Of a stretch of 64,000 nt of DNA, positions 51,414 to 62,430 are shown one piece after another. A program made the position numbers and the translations under genes. The notes under the pieces were generated by a model that was not told where the DNA came from, did no database searches, and saw only the letters and a list, made by a program, of their open reading frames with translations. Source of the stretch: Nemophila menziesii (taxonomy: Eukaryota; Streptophyta; Magnoliopsida; Boraginales; Hydrophyllaceae); NCBI GenBank assembly GCA_029959085.1, contig JARWIR010000002.1, forward strand, positions 66,890,154-66,954,153. The letters run 5' to 3'. Position 1 is the first letter of the stretch. Every line of letters starts with the position of its first letter.

Positions 51414-52586
51414 ATGAAAACCCTAATGATATAGAAATCATATCGCCGCCGCTGCTACAATTCAACCTCATTGATCATCATACCAACATTACCTAATGAA
51501 ATCTCCATAGAAATCCTATCAAGAGTTCCTGTAAAATCACAAGTAAACCTTAAACTTCGTATCCATATATTTGTACAAACTCATTTCTTCTTCAAATTTT
51601 TCCAAAATCCATTTATCTCAATCAATCAACAACCCTAAAAAACTCCCCGCCACGTGATTTTGACATCACTTGGTAATCTGAGCAACTTAATACAATGTTC
51701 ATTTCCTTCTTTAATAGAAAATCAGTCAACGAATAGAGATTATATAGATTATCCAATGAAGGATCCTAAAAAGAAAATTAGATTTTTTGGATTGTGAATG
51801 GATTAATTTGTTTAGCATAGAGAAAAATGATTTGGTTTTCTGGAATCCATCATTAAAAATATCTAGAAAATTCCCTTCTATAGCTATTTATAAATACCAC
51901 ATCAAGGCTTACAGATTTTGGTACGATTTGTCCAATGATGATTATAAACTAATCATTTTTTATGTTATTAGTAATTTTGATAATGTTGTATCACATGATG
52001 GAGTTAAGGTTTATAGTAGGAATTCTAATACTTTGAGGAGTCTTTAAACTTTCTAAGGTGGTTCAGATTTTAGTAATTTGGGGTCATATCTGAATGAGAA
52101 GCTCCACTGGATATGCAAGGGCTATACATCTGTTGATCGTGTTAAGAAATTGTTTATTATTTCCCTTGATTTGGAGAATTACTCATATGGAGAGATTTAT
52201 TTACCATCCTATAAGGAGAAAGAGAATGTGTTATTTCATGGAATTACAGTGTTAAATTGTATTTTATATCTATGCATTATAGTATGGGATCTCATATAGA
52301 TATATTGGTTATGAAAAACTATGGAGTGGAGGATTCTTGGATGAAATTCGTTACCCTTCCACATATACTCGAATTGATATCTGGGCCTAATATACAATTA
52401 TGTTTGTTTGAAAATGATGAAATTTTGATTGTTTCAAGTTTTCTACTTTTTCTAAACAAATCAAAAGATCATTCAAATATGAATTACCAGCTCCATGAGT
52501 TCTTAAACTATTTCTCTGAAGTGGTTTATATTGAAAGCTTAGTTTCTCCTTATGTTGATGGTGTGGAAAAGAATCCTATGGAGTAG
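51414..52586 (+). pseudogene. F-box/FBA-type gene copy 5
   Basis: ATG at 51414 with TAG at codon 7 as in copies 3 and 4, but it keeps the PVKS form and the undeleted YSYGEIYLPSYKEKEN segment. So the nonsense codon arose before copies 3/4 split off. The F-box is damaged by changes after VKSQVN. FBA pieces are open at 51787-52047 (LVFWNPSLKISRKFP, FWYDLSNDDYKLIIF), 52078-52299 and 52257-52586 (DILVMKNYGVEDSWMKF, ending TAG at 52584). A TAA interrupts after LRSL at 52045. Non-functional. Confidence 0.85.
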
Positions 52587-55262
52587 AACTTATAATGGTT
52601 CACAAGTCCTAATTATAAGTTAGTGCTCATCTTTTCTAAGTTTAATTTATACTTCTAATATATATTGTATATTTTGAAATCCATTTTACTCTTTTTTTAG
52701 AGTAACTATCTAAATATGTAAGATATTTTTTTCTAATTAAGTTAAAACTAATATGATATAAAACGTATATTTCACCTTGAAATGAAGATAGTTCCATCTG
52801 AAAACATACTATTATATATACTTAAATAGATTGTTAGACTGTAGCAAAAACCTATGATTTAGATTTAAATTTTATTTATGTTAATGAATTGTATATATAA
52901 TGAAATTCTTGTTGAAACTTAACAAACATTTAATTAATCATATATGGTTTCCTTACTAAGATAAGCACTTATTGTGGTGGTCAGGTACAATCATATTCTT
53001 TTGGATGTTTTTTTGTAGTAAATATGACGTCATTACACTGATTATGATTTCAATTATAATTTTTTATTCAAAAACTAAAGTGTTGGTTCCTTGTGGATTT
53101 CATACATCATAGAAAGAAGAGAACAAGAATCTGAAGACTACAATTTTTTTATATTTGTCTTTTATAATGCAATATATTTGCTAAGTTTTCGTATGAGTCT
53201 CAAAATATTTGATTATGTTAGTGTACCTTAATTTTCTTGGTTATTATTGTGAAATATACAATTTTATATTGAGTAATTAAAGTATTTATCAATGACAAAC
53301 ACGTATATATTTGAAAACTCCATATATCTCATTTCAATAATATATATTAAGAATACAATTATGTAAATAAAATTACAAGTAATTTTTTGAAATCCAAAAG
53401 TTACTTGTAATAAATATAAAAAAATATTATAAAACAAATTAAAAGTCAGTCCTTTCTCATATGATTGAAAAATACAACAAAAGAACATTCATTATCCAAC
53501 AATGTTGGGACGTAAATAATGAGGTAAAGATTAACAAACTAGAAATACAAAATTTAAAAAATTTAGGATTTTCCACTACTAAGAATAATAGAGTTTTTTG
53601 AATTTTGTGCTTTATGTACTATTGAGGTGTATATTTTTTATTTTTTATCATACAACAGTAATTTTGAGACCCAATTTATACGTCTCTAATATATTTATTA
53701 AAACATACGAAAATATGGGAAATTGCTCGATTTATTAAACATAATTTTCTAATTAAATACATTAATTGTTGGAATTTAATTTGGGATGGTACAAATGAAT
53801 TTTTTTGAACAATTTGGGAACACCCACTCATATGTGAAATATACATACTTTATAGAGATGAAAGAAAAGTTGATGGATTTAATGAAATCGTAACTGTTAT
53901 TATATTTATTCGATAAATGTTATTTGTATTCGATCTTAAACATACTAAGATTGAAATATTTGATGTTAATTAATGTCCAATACAAAGTTTTTATGGAATA
54001 AGATCTAGAATATATATGATGAATTTTCAAGGGTTATGTTTTTTTAGATTCGATGTTAAAGTTGTTAATAAGATGTATAATAAGATTCTCACTGAATTAT
54101 CAAACGTGGTTATAAAATATCTAATAAATAATTCGAGTTTTATCGAGTGAAGAACATTAGCTCGAAAATCTTTTATAAACTGTAATTCATTCTAAACATC
54201 AAACTACATCTAAAAATAAGAAGCAAGTAGAAAATTGACCGGCATATAATAACAATATTACATGAAAAAAGATAATGTGCTTATGTAAAGTTAAACTTAA
54301 ACGTATGTTTGATATCCTTTTATCACAAAGTTTTCTAGGTACAAAATACAAATAATACCCAAATTGGTATTCATAAAATATGCATTTGGTAATCTTAGTA
54401 ATAAGAATGACAATTTGTATTAATATATCATGCAAAAGTTTACAATCTGTGTCTAAGATGATCAATATACATGATTTCATTATACATAAAATACTATAAT
54501 TAAATAAAGAAAACTTAATAGAAAGCGTACAACACATACCAACCATTTGCAATGAAAACATCCACTTAAATAATAAAAAGGGAAACACTATACTGATTTA
54601 AAATCATGTTTTTATAGTTTACATGTAAATCATGTTTTTATAGTTTACATGTCATCGTTATCGTCATCATCTTCCATACTGGTAGTGGCATTCAAAGTAT
54701 ACATTCTTTGATCATACTTGTATTACATCCCAACAAAGTAAAACATTGGCAATGATTTTCGCGCTAACTATAAAATGTCTATATTATTGGAACAAACATA
54801 TAGCTGCGCCATTAATTTTCCTCCTATTATTACCTCATACACTATTTTTTAGCAGCTTTTAGTGCTCACTGGGTTGGGATTGACACAGTTTGGTGCATGG
54901 ACCTTTTTTTACAATTTTTCAACACACTTGATTATATTATATAGCTTATTATCGATCATTGTTTGAATATTTCTGAAATATGTAATAACTTCAAAATCAA
55001 GTGACCAGGAGGCAAATATAATACTTATGGCTAAATAGCATATGTTTAATCAAGATAATAATCAGCATACATACAATTTTTTACAACACATAAAATTATA
55101 CAATCCATTTAACATTCCTTCAATATTAAGATTAATACTTTAAAGTACAAAAACATTTACCTTTATATGACTCAAGTATTGAGGAAATAGCAATCTCCAA
55201 AATAAATATAGGTATTGACAACAATTACTTGCCAAAAATAAATCTCCAAGTATCATAAACAA
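51414..55262 (+). repeat. Array unit U5, truncated by CACTA-2 junction
   Basis: The order is F-box copy 5, flank (52590-53300), b1 (53300-54420) and unique part (54420-55262). Homology to the other units stops just after AAGTATCATAAAC at 55260. The LINE fragment, b2 and promoter are missing. Confidence 0.85.
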
Positions 55263-55322
55263 TTTTTTTGTAAATATAGGTATTGACAACAATTACTTGC
55301 CAAAAATAAATATAGGTATCAA
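55204..55322. repeat. Junction with a duplicated 40-bp segment
   Basis: A 40-base array segment at 55204-55243, containing GGTATTGACAACAATTACTT, recurs exactly at 55272-55311. A third short piece (AAATATAGGTATC) follows, and then the CACTA-2 upstream region begins. Such local templated copies at a breakpoint are typical of error-prone double-strand-break repair. No CACTAC terminus and no target duplication are visible here. Confidence 0.8.
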
Positions 55323-55857
55323 TTTTTTTTTTTTAATGCTAATTGTGTTTCATTCTTCCTATATGCTTTGATTAGGTGAATTAATACAACTTTCTTGGTA
55401 GGGAATTAACATCACTCTTCAATTTATCCATCCAATTCAAGGTATTTCCATTAAATTTCATGTTTTTTAAGCTTTGTATTTAATTGATTATATTAGCAAG
55501 TTGATATACCATATGATTAGGTTAATGAATTAAATATTTGTTGGTTGATTATGCATGTGTTGTGTGAATTTATATTTTTTGCTCATATATTTTTACTTGT
55601 TTATTTAATTATTTGTTTTTTTTTATATATTCATTCATTAATTTAATGGTTTGTAATATTTATTCATTTAATGGTTTGTAATTTTTATTCATTCAATGGT
55701 TTGTAATATTTATTCATTCAATGAGTTTGTAATTTTTTTTATTTTGTTTATTGTGTTGTAATTTTTATTCATTTTATTCATTAGGTTGTAATAATTATGT
55801 ATTTTTATTTTTTTTTATTAATGTAGTCGCATAGTTTACTCAAATTGTTGTTAAGTG
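55323..55857 (+). promoter_or_regulatory. TNP2 upstream region with 5'UTR intron
   Basis: A likely 5'UTR intron runs from AATTCAAG|GTATTTCC (donor at about 55441) to AATGTAG (acceptor at about 55815), ahead of the ATG at 55858. Inside it is a short repeat of the ATGGTTTGTAATATTTATTCATT type (about 55640-55800). The promoter proper may be missing because of the junction at 55322. Confidence 0.5.
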
Positions 55858-58501
55858 ATGGCAACGAGTTCGGGCATGAGTATCGATAAGAGTTGGATCG
55901 AATCGACGAATGTGTTAGATGCTGAATATATTTTTGGGGTTTATAAATTTATCGATTTTGCTAAGAAAAGTAGAGGTTATACCGGTTACTTGTCTTGTCC
56001 GTGTAAGAAGTGTAATAATTTTTGCCAATTAAAAACCAATGATGTTATGGCCCACCTTCTAAGAGAGGGGTTTAACCATGATTATAAGGTTTGGACAAAA
56101 CACGGTGAGGAAGAGATACAAACACATACACCCCCTGCAAGTAAAGATCCAGTTATAGTAAATGAAATCCAGCATGTTTATGACGATGTGAGACAGAATT
56201 ACGATGTTGGTGGACATCCGGGAGACACCGAGATGAGAGATGCACATATTCCAAGTCGAAGCAGTTTTGACACCTTGTTCGAAGAACTGGAGACAGAATT
56301 ATTTCCTGGTTGTGAATCGATGGGTTCGTTGAATTTTATTGCCAAGCTAATGCACGTAAAAGTAAAGAACAAATGGACTAACACCTCATTCACCGAGCTA
56401 CTGGAGTTGTTGGGTCGTATTTTGCCTAAACCTTACAATTTGCCCGAATCTTATGAAGCATGCAACAAGAAGTTGAAAAGTTTGGGTATGGGGTATGTTA
56501 CCATCGACGTTTGTTTGAACGATAGTGTTATTTATTACAAAGAAAACAAAGACCTTGACAAGTGTCCAGTTTGTAACGAGTCTAGATGGGACCCAAAGAA
56601 GGGTATCAAAGTACCGCATAAGAAGCTTCGATATTTTCCGATTGCTCCTAGATTACAGCGACTATTCGCTTCAAAGCACACCGCTGAAGACATGATTTGG
56701 CACCATACCGGTAACAGTGCAGATCCGGATGTGTTGCGTCATCCGGTTGATGGTGATAGTTGGAAGAGATTTGCAGCGCTACACCCTGAGTTTGCTAGTG
56801 AACCTCGTAACGTATATCTGGGTCTTGGAATCGATGGGTTTTGTCCTTTCTCTATGCAAAACAACTCGTATAGCATGTGGCCAGTCATATTAACCGTATA
56901 TAACTTGCCCCCGTGGGTATGCATGATGGAAACCACATTCCAGCTTTGTTTGTTGATTCCGGGACCCCGTTCACCCGGTAAGGACATGGATGTCTTTCTT
57001 TGTCCTGTTATAGATGAGTTGGAAGAGTTGTGGGATAAAGGGATCGTTACGTATGATGCCCACAAGAAAGAAGAGTTTACGATGAAGGTTTGTTTGTTGT
57101 CTACCACTAATGATTTCCCCGCTAGGTCATACACTTCCGGATGGTCGGGTCAAGGTTACAAAGCTTGTCCCGAATGCATGGATCATACTCCGTCATTGAG
57201 TGTGAACAAAGGGATTGTTTACTTTGACCATAGACGTTGGTTACCTGCCGGACATCCATTTAGAAGCGAACGTGTTTTGTACAAGGAACCCGATGATAGG
57301 CGCCCACCGAAGAAATATAGTCCTGCAAGTATTCAGACACAGTTAGATGGGCTTCCAATTGTGTTTCCCGGTAAACACAAGGATTTTGGGGGAAAGATCG
57401 TGAAACAAGATGTTAACCGGCGATTCAATTGGAAGAAAAAGAGTATTTTTTATCGTTTACCTTATTGGTCTGAAAACCTGTTGAAACATAACATTGACGT
57501 TATGCATTGCGAGAAAAACGTGTGTGATGCTCTGCTCGGTACAGTTATAGGTCTTGATGGGAAAGTTAACAAAGATAACGTGAAAGCGAGACTGGATCTT
57601 GAGAAATTGAAGATTAGAAAAGAATTGTGGTTGACTGAGAAAAATGGTAAAAAAATATTGAAACGGGGAAAGTACACTCTAACACCGGAAAAGCGGACTA
57701 TATTTCTTGACTGGCTGAAGGCACAGAAGTTTCCCGACGGTTTTGCATCTAGTATGAGAAACAATGTTCAAAGTGATACGGGTAAGATTATCGGCATGAA
57801 ATCTCACGACTGTCACGTGATGATGCAATATCTTTTTGTGGCTAGTCTCCCCGGGCTTATTGAAGACAAAGCGATTAGTGATGTGTTTATTGGGTTAGCG
57901 AACGTGTTTAGAGTCGTTTGCAATAAAAATCTAAGCAGGAAACAGTTAGTATCGGGAAAGAAGAAGGTGGTTGAACTTATGTGTAGGCTAGAAATGATTT
58001 TACCTCCCGCGTTTTTTGATATAATGATCCACTTGGTGATACACTTATACGATGAAGCATTGCTTGGTGGCCCGGTCCAAATGCGGTGGATGTACCCATT
58101 TGAAAGGTATTTGAAAAAGTTGAAAGAGTATATCCGAAATCCGGCTAGACCAGAGGGTTCAATAGCCGAGGGGTACATTGCGGAAGAGACGTTGAATTTC
58201 ATATCAAGATATCTAAGTGAAGAAAAAACAAGGTTCAACGATCCAGGCAGATACAACGAAGCACCGCTGGTCCCAAAAGAGCTATCCGTTTTCAATTCCC
58301 AATGCACTCCAGTTGGCAAGATAGAGTATGTTTCTTTACCGTATAAGGAGAAGGAGCACATAAGTTGGTATATTTTGCATAACTGCGACGAACTCGAAAC
58401 ATACATGACGTAAGTAAATATTATTATCTTATATAAATATATATTTATATATATATATTTATATATTTATATATAAATATTTATATATTTATATATAAAT
58501 A

Positions 58502-58532
<31 letters not shown>

Positions 58533-59185
58533 TAGATATATAAATATATATATATTTTTATATAAATATATAAATATATATAAATATATTTATATATATT
58601 ATATATATTATATATTTATATATTTATATACATTTATATATATTATATATTTATATTAGTTTATTTATACTCATTTACAATTATAGTGAACACAAATCAA
58701 CACTTACGGGAACGAATGGTGAAATAGATATTACTCATCGTCGAACATTTAAGGAATGGTTTTTGGAAAAGGTATGTAATTTTAGGCATTGGTTTATAAC
58801 TTATATATTTATTATCAAAGTACTAAATATTATTGTTGTATATTAGATTCATGGAATGCATTCACGTGGAGATCCATTAGCTACCCCCGAGATGGTGTCC
58901 TTGGCAAACATGTCTTATGGTTCGGTGCATAAATATGATTCATGTGTTGTGAACGGTGTCAAGTGGGTAACTAAGTCCAAAGGAGAGAAAAGAGTGACGC
59001 AGGATTACGGAGTGTGTACCATTTACAATGAAGAACCCTATTATGGGGAATTAATCAAAATCTTGGAGGTTATGTACACTGGAGGGTGCTCGGTTGTGTT
59101 ATTTGTCTGTAAGTGGTATAAAAAGTCTGGATCGAGGCAAGAACATGGGGTAACATTTATCAACACAACAAACACTCAACTTTGA
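55858..59185 (+). CDS. TNP2-type CACTA transposase (Transposase_21), 3 exons
   Basis: Exons are 55858-58409, 58687-58771 and 58847-59185 (GT-AG borders, phases agree), giving about 991 residues. The ATG at 55858 is preferred because the frame opens upstream only with GTG. Residues 9-85 form the transposase-associated domain (DKSWI, zinc-type CPCKKC at 47-52, VWTKHGE). About 195-490 is the Transposase_21 core with CPVC (236-239), GLGIDGFCPFS (Asp326, probable first catalytic acid), LIPGPRSPGKDMD and CPEC (437-440). DUF4218 follows (NIDVMHCEKNVCDALLGT, IHLYDEALLGGPVQMRWMYP), and the last exon has a DUF4216 start (YYGELIKILEV, VLFVCKWY). The product should cut the element ends. The frame ends in the minisatellite after HGVTFINT, so the usual DUF4216 tail is lost. 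The catalytic part is otherwise open, so activity cannot be excluded. Confidence 0.9.
58410..58686 (+). repeat. TA-rich first intron of TNP2
   Basis: The intron runs from GTAAGTAAAT to TTATAG and is almost entirely TATATAAATA-type repeats. A TTTATACTCATTTACAATTATAG stretch near the acceptor is the only normal intron-like part. Unlike the second intron (58772-58846, 75 bases), it looks expanded by microsatellite growth. Confidence 0.85.
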
Positions 59186-60770
59186 CTCTAAACACTTTAC
59201 TTTGACCACAAACACTCAACTTTGACCACAAACACTCAACTTTGACCACAAACACTTAACTTTGACTCTAAACACTCAACTTTGACTCTAAACACTCAAC
59301 TTTGACTCTAAACACTTTACTTTGACCATAAACACTCAACTTTGACCACAAACACTCAACTTTGACCACAAACACTTAACTTTGACCACAAACACTTAAC
59401 TTTGACTCTAAACACTCAACTTTGACCATAAACACTCAACTTTGACCACAAACACTTAACTTTGACTCTAAACACTCAACTTTGACCATAAACACTCAAC
59501 TTTGACCACAAACACTTAACTTTGACCACAAACACTTAACTTTGACTCTAAACACTCAACTTTGATCATAAACACTCAACTTTGACCACAAACACTTAAC
59601 TTTGACTCTAAACACTCAACTTTGACCATAAACACTCAACTTTGACCATAAACACTTAACTTTGACCACAAACACTTAACTTTGACCACAAACACTCAAC
59701 TTTGACCACAAACACTTAACTTTGACCACAAACACTCAACTTTGACCATAAACACTCAACTTTGACCATGAACACCCAAGTTTGACCATAAACACTTAAC
59801 TTTGACCACAAACACTTAACTTTGACCACAAACACTCAACTTTGACCACAAACACTTTACTTTGACTCTAAACACTCAACTTTGACTCTAAACACTCAAC
59901 TTTGACTCTAAACACTTTACTTTGACCATAAACACTCAACTTTGACCACAAACACTCAACTTTGACCACAAACACTTAACTTTGACCACAAACACTTAAC
60001 TTTGACCATAAACACTCAACTTTGACCATAAACACTCAACTTTGACCACAAACACTTAACTTTGACTCTAAACACTCAACTTTGACCATAAACACTCAAC
60101 TTTGACCACAAACACTTAACTTTGACCACAAACACTTAACTTTGACTCTAAACACTCAACTTTGACCATAAACACTCAACTTTGACCACAAACACTTAAC
60201 TTTGACCACAAACACTTAACTTTGACTCTAAACACTTAACTTTGACCACAAACACTTAACTTTGACTCTAAACACTCAACTTTGACCATAAACACTCAAC
60301 TTTGACCACAAACACTTAACTTTGACTCTAAACACTCAACTTTGACCATAAACACTCAACTTTGACCACAAACACTTAACTTTGACCACAAACACTTAAC
60401 TTTGACTCTAAACACTCAACTTTGACCATAAACACTCAACTTTGACCACAAACACTTAACTTTGACTCTAAACACTCAACTTTGACCATAAACACTCAAT
60501 TTGACCACAAACACTTAACTTTGACCACAAACACTCAACTTTGACCATAAACACTCAACTTTGACCACAAACACTTAACTTTGACTCTAAACACTCAACT
60601 TTGACCATAAACACTCAACTTTGACCACAAACACTTAACTTTGACCACAAACACTTAACTTTGACCATAAACACTCAACTTTGACCATAAACACTCAACT
60701 TTGACCATAAACACTCAACTTTGACCATAAACACTCAACTTTGACCATGAACACCCAAGTTTGACCATAA
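59165..60770. repeat. 20-bp minisatellite of CACTA-2, about 80 units with higher-order structure
   Basis: The unit TTTGACCACAAACACTCAAC is repeated in perfect register from 59181 to about 60495, where one base is lost, then on to about 60770. Three main variants (ACCACA..TTAAC, ACTCTA..TCAAC, ACCATA..TCAAC) follow each other as 60-base or 80-base sets. A larger period is visible too: 59281-59400 is identical to 59881-60000, and the following 180 bases nearly so, giving a 600-base super-unit. The unit is the inverse complement of the CACTA-1 minisatellite unit, in the same sense relative to the genes. Confidence 0.95.
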
Positions 60771-61000
60771 ACACTTGACTAAACACCCGAACACCCAAGT
60801 TTGACCATAAACACTTGACTAAACACCCGAACACCCAAGTTTGACCATAAACACCTGACTAAACACCCGAACACCCAAGTTTGACCATAAACACCTGACT
60901 AAACACCCGAACACCCAAGTTTGACCATAAACACCTGACTAAACACCCGAACACCCAAGTTTGACCATAAACACCTGACTAAACACCCGAACACCCAATT
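60771..61000. repeat. 40-bp repeat at minisatellite 3' edge, 5-6 copies
   Basis: The composite unit AAACACCCGAACACCCAAGT followed by TTGACCATAAACACCTGACT starts at 60781, 60821, 60861, 60901, 60941 and 60981 (last copy partial). It is a two-unit derivative of the 20-bp repeat that has spread on its own. Confidence 0.95.
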
Positions 61001-61228
61001 AAGAATGTGAAAAGGAACCAAAAAAAACACAAAAAAATACAAGAAAGGGTAAGCATCTTAAACCCCCAAATTTTTTTAAAAAAAAAATAAAAATAAAAAA
61101 ATAGCGACGATATTCAAATGGATTAGCGACGACGTTCAACCTTTGAATGTCGTTGCTAATTATTCGCGACGACATTCAAAGGGATAGTCGTCGCTAAACA
61201 ATAATAAAAAATTTGATTGGTCTTCGTG

Positions 61229-61250
61229 GGCGGTCAACTTTCCCGCCCAC
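61229..61250 (+). promoter_or_regulatory. E2F-type site in conserved block
   Basis: It reads GGCGGTCA-AC-TTTCCCGCCCAC. It matches 20 of 22 bases of the block upstream of the CACTA-1 tnpA gene, in the same orientation and at about the same distance from the TATA-like box. TTTCCCGC is a canonical E2F/DP site, used for S-phase transcription in plants. A GATTGG (inverted CCAAT) lies just upstream at about 61215. Confidence 0.6.
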
Positions 61251-61335
61251 GAAAATTAGCGACGACAAACGAAAATTTCGCGACGGCTAGTCGTCGCTAA
61301 ACCAAGGCACGCAAGGGGCGTGTGTACGTGGGGCG

Positions 61336-61343
61336 ACACGTGT
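61336..61343. promoter_or_regulatory. ACACGTGT (G-box/ABRE-like) site
   Basis: A palindromic ACACGTGT about 65 bases before the TATAAAG box, matching an ACACGTGT at the equivalent place in CACTA-1. Confidence 0.5.
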
Positions 61344-61527
61344 CCCCGATTCGCGACGAAACGTAAGGATTCGCGACGACCAGCGTGTCGTCGCTAATCT
61401 TTTATTCTATAAAGCCCTAACCGAGCTCATTTCTGCCATAACAAACACTCAAAAACTCACACAAAACCTCCATTTCCGCCATAGCCAAGCAGCTCCGAGC
61501 AATAACAACACCAAATCCGACATCAAG

Positions 61528-62430
61528 GTAATGATTCCAATCCAATAACACATTTTAATCACTACTTTTTTAATTTTTTCATTTTAAATTTCTAATATTT
61601 TTTCTTGTGTTTATTTTGTATGATTCCTTCTTCTTGGCATGGATTCATGGACGAAATCTACACCATTTCTACGTAACAGGTTCCAATTTCCGGATCAAAC
61701 TTGCATTTTTTTTATTTTTAATTTTTTTTTGTTTGTAAAAATCCATGAATGTTTTTAGTTGTTTGATGAAATCCGAGAATTATGTGTATGTTTATGGGTT
61801 GTTTGGTAATTTTTTGGTGTTAAATAACAACATTTAATTGGTATTTGGTAAAAATTAGGGTTTTGGTATGATTTTTGTAATTTTAATGTAATAATTAGAG
61901 TGTTATTGATCTTAGATTGTGTTTTAAGATATAGGGACCTATTTGCAATATGTTTGATTTGTATGTTTAAGGACTAAAATGCAGTTTTGTATGATTAAGG
62001 ACTAAAATGCAATTTTATAAAAAAATGACTAAAATGCAATTTTATAAAAAATAGGACTTACTTGACAATTTTAGAAAGATAGATGACTAAAATGAATTTT
62101 TGTAAAAGATAGATGACTTACTTGACAATTTTAAAAAATTAGGACTTATTTGCAAATTTATAAAAATTTGGACTTAAATGCAAATTTTACAAAAAATTGG
62201 ACTTATTTGCAAATTTTAAAAAATTTGGACTTAAATGCAAATTTTAAAAAAAATTGGACTTATTTGCAAATTTTAAAAAATTTGGGCTTAAATGCAAATT
62301 TTAAAAAATTTGGACTTATTTGCAAATTTTAAAAAATTTGGACTTAAATGCAAGTTGTAAAAAAAATTGGACTTATTTGCAAATTTTAAAAAAATTTAGG
62401 ACTTAAATGCAATTTTATGAAATTTTATAG
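61528..62430 (+). other. 5'UTR intron of CACTA-2 tnpA with tandem repeats
   Basis: The donor CATCAAG|GTAATG at 61528 and the acceptor TTTATAG at 62430 place the ATG as the first three bases of exon 2. Its last third (about 62110-62420) is a tandem repeat of about 30 bases with GGACTTAAATGCAAATTTTA and GGACTTATTTGCAAATTTTA alternating. Earlier looser copies (GACTAAAATGCAATTTTATA) begin at about 61975. The open frame read through the repeat is spurious. Confidence 0.75.

Larger units (their letters stand above)
61101..61414 (+). promoter_or_regulatory. Internal promoter of CACTA-2 tnpA with inverted TAGCGACGAC motifs
   Basis: Inverted motif pairs occur at 61102-61165 (TAGCGACGA...TTTGAATGTCGTTGCTAA), 61168-61197, 61258-61301 and 61360-61397 (GCGACGAC / GTCGTCGCTAA). 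Between them are the conserved E2F block (61229-61250) and ACACGTGT (61336-61343). A TATAAAG box lies at 61408-61414, followed by a CT/CA-rich leader with AACCGAGCTCATTTCT, also found in CACTA-1 (CCGAGAGCTCATTTCT). The arrangement parallels the CACTA-1 promoter although the inverted motif differs by one base step. Confidence 0.75.

Noticed and set aside
55323..55857. Possible hidden left TIR of CACTA-2
   Set aside because: No CACTAC terminus and no GCGACGAC or GCGACTAC motif occurs in this interval on either strand.
57813..58406. 197-codon minus-strand frame opposite TNP2 (also 56739-57134 and other antisense frames)
   Set aside because: These are antisense shadows of the TNP2 exon with no family resemblance, and the plus-strand frame is clearly coding.
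62150..62332. 60-codon repetitive open frame
   Set aside because: It reads through the tandem repeat of the tnpA 5'UTR intron and lies between clear donor and acceptor sites.
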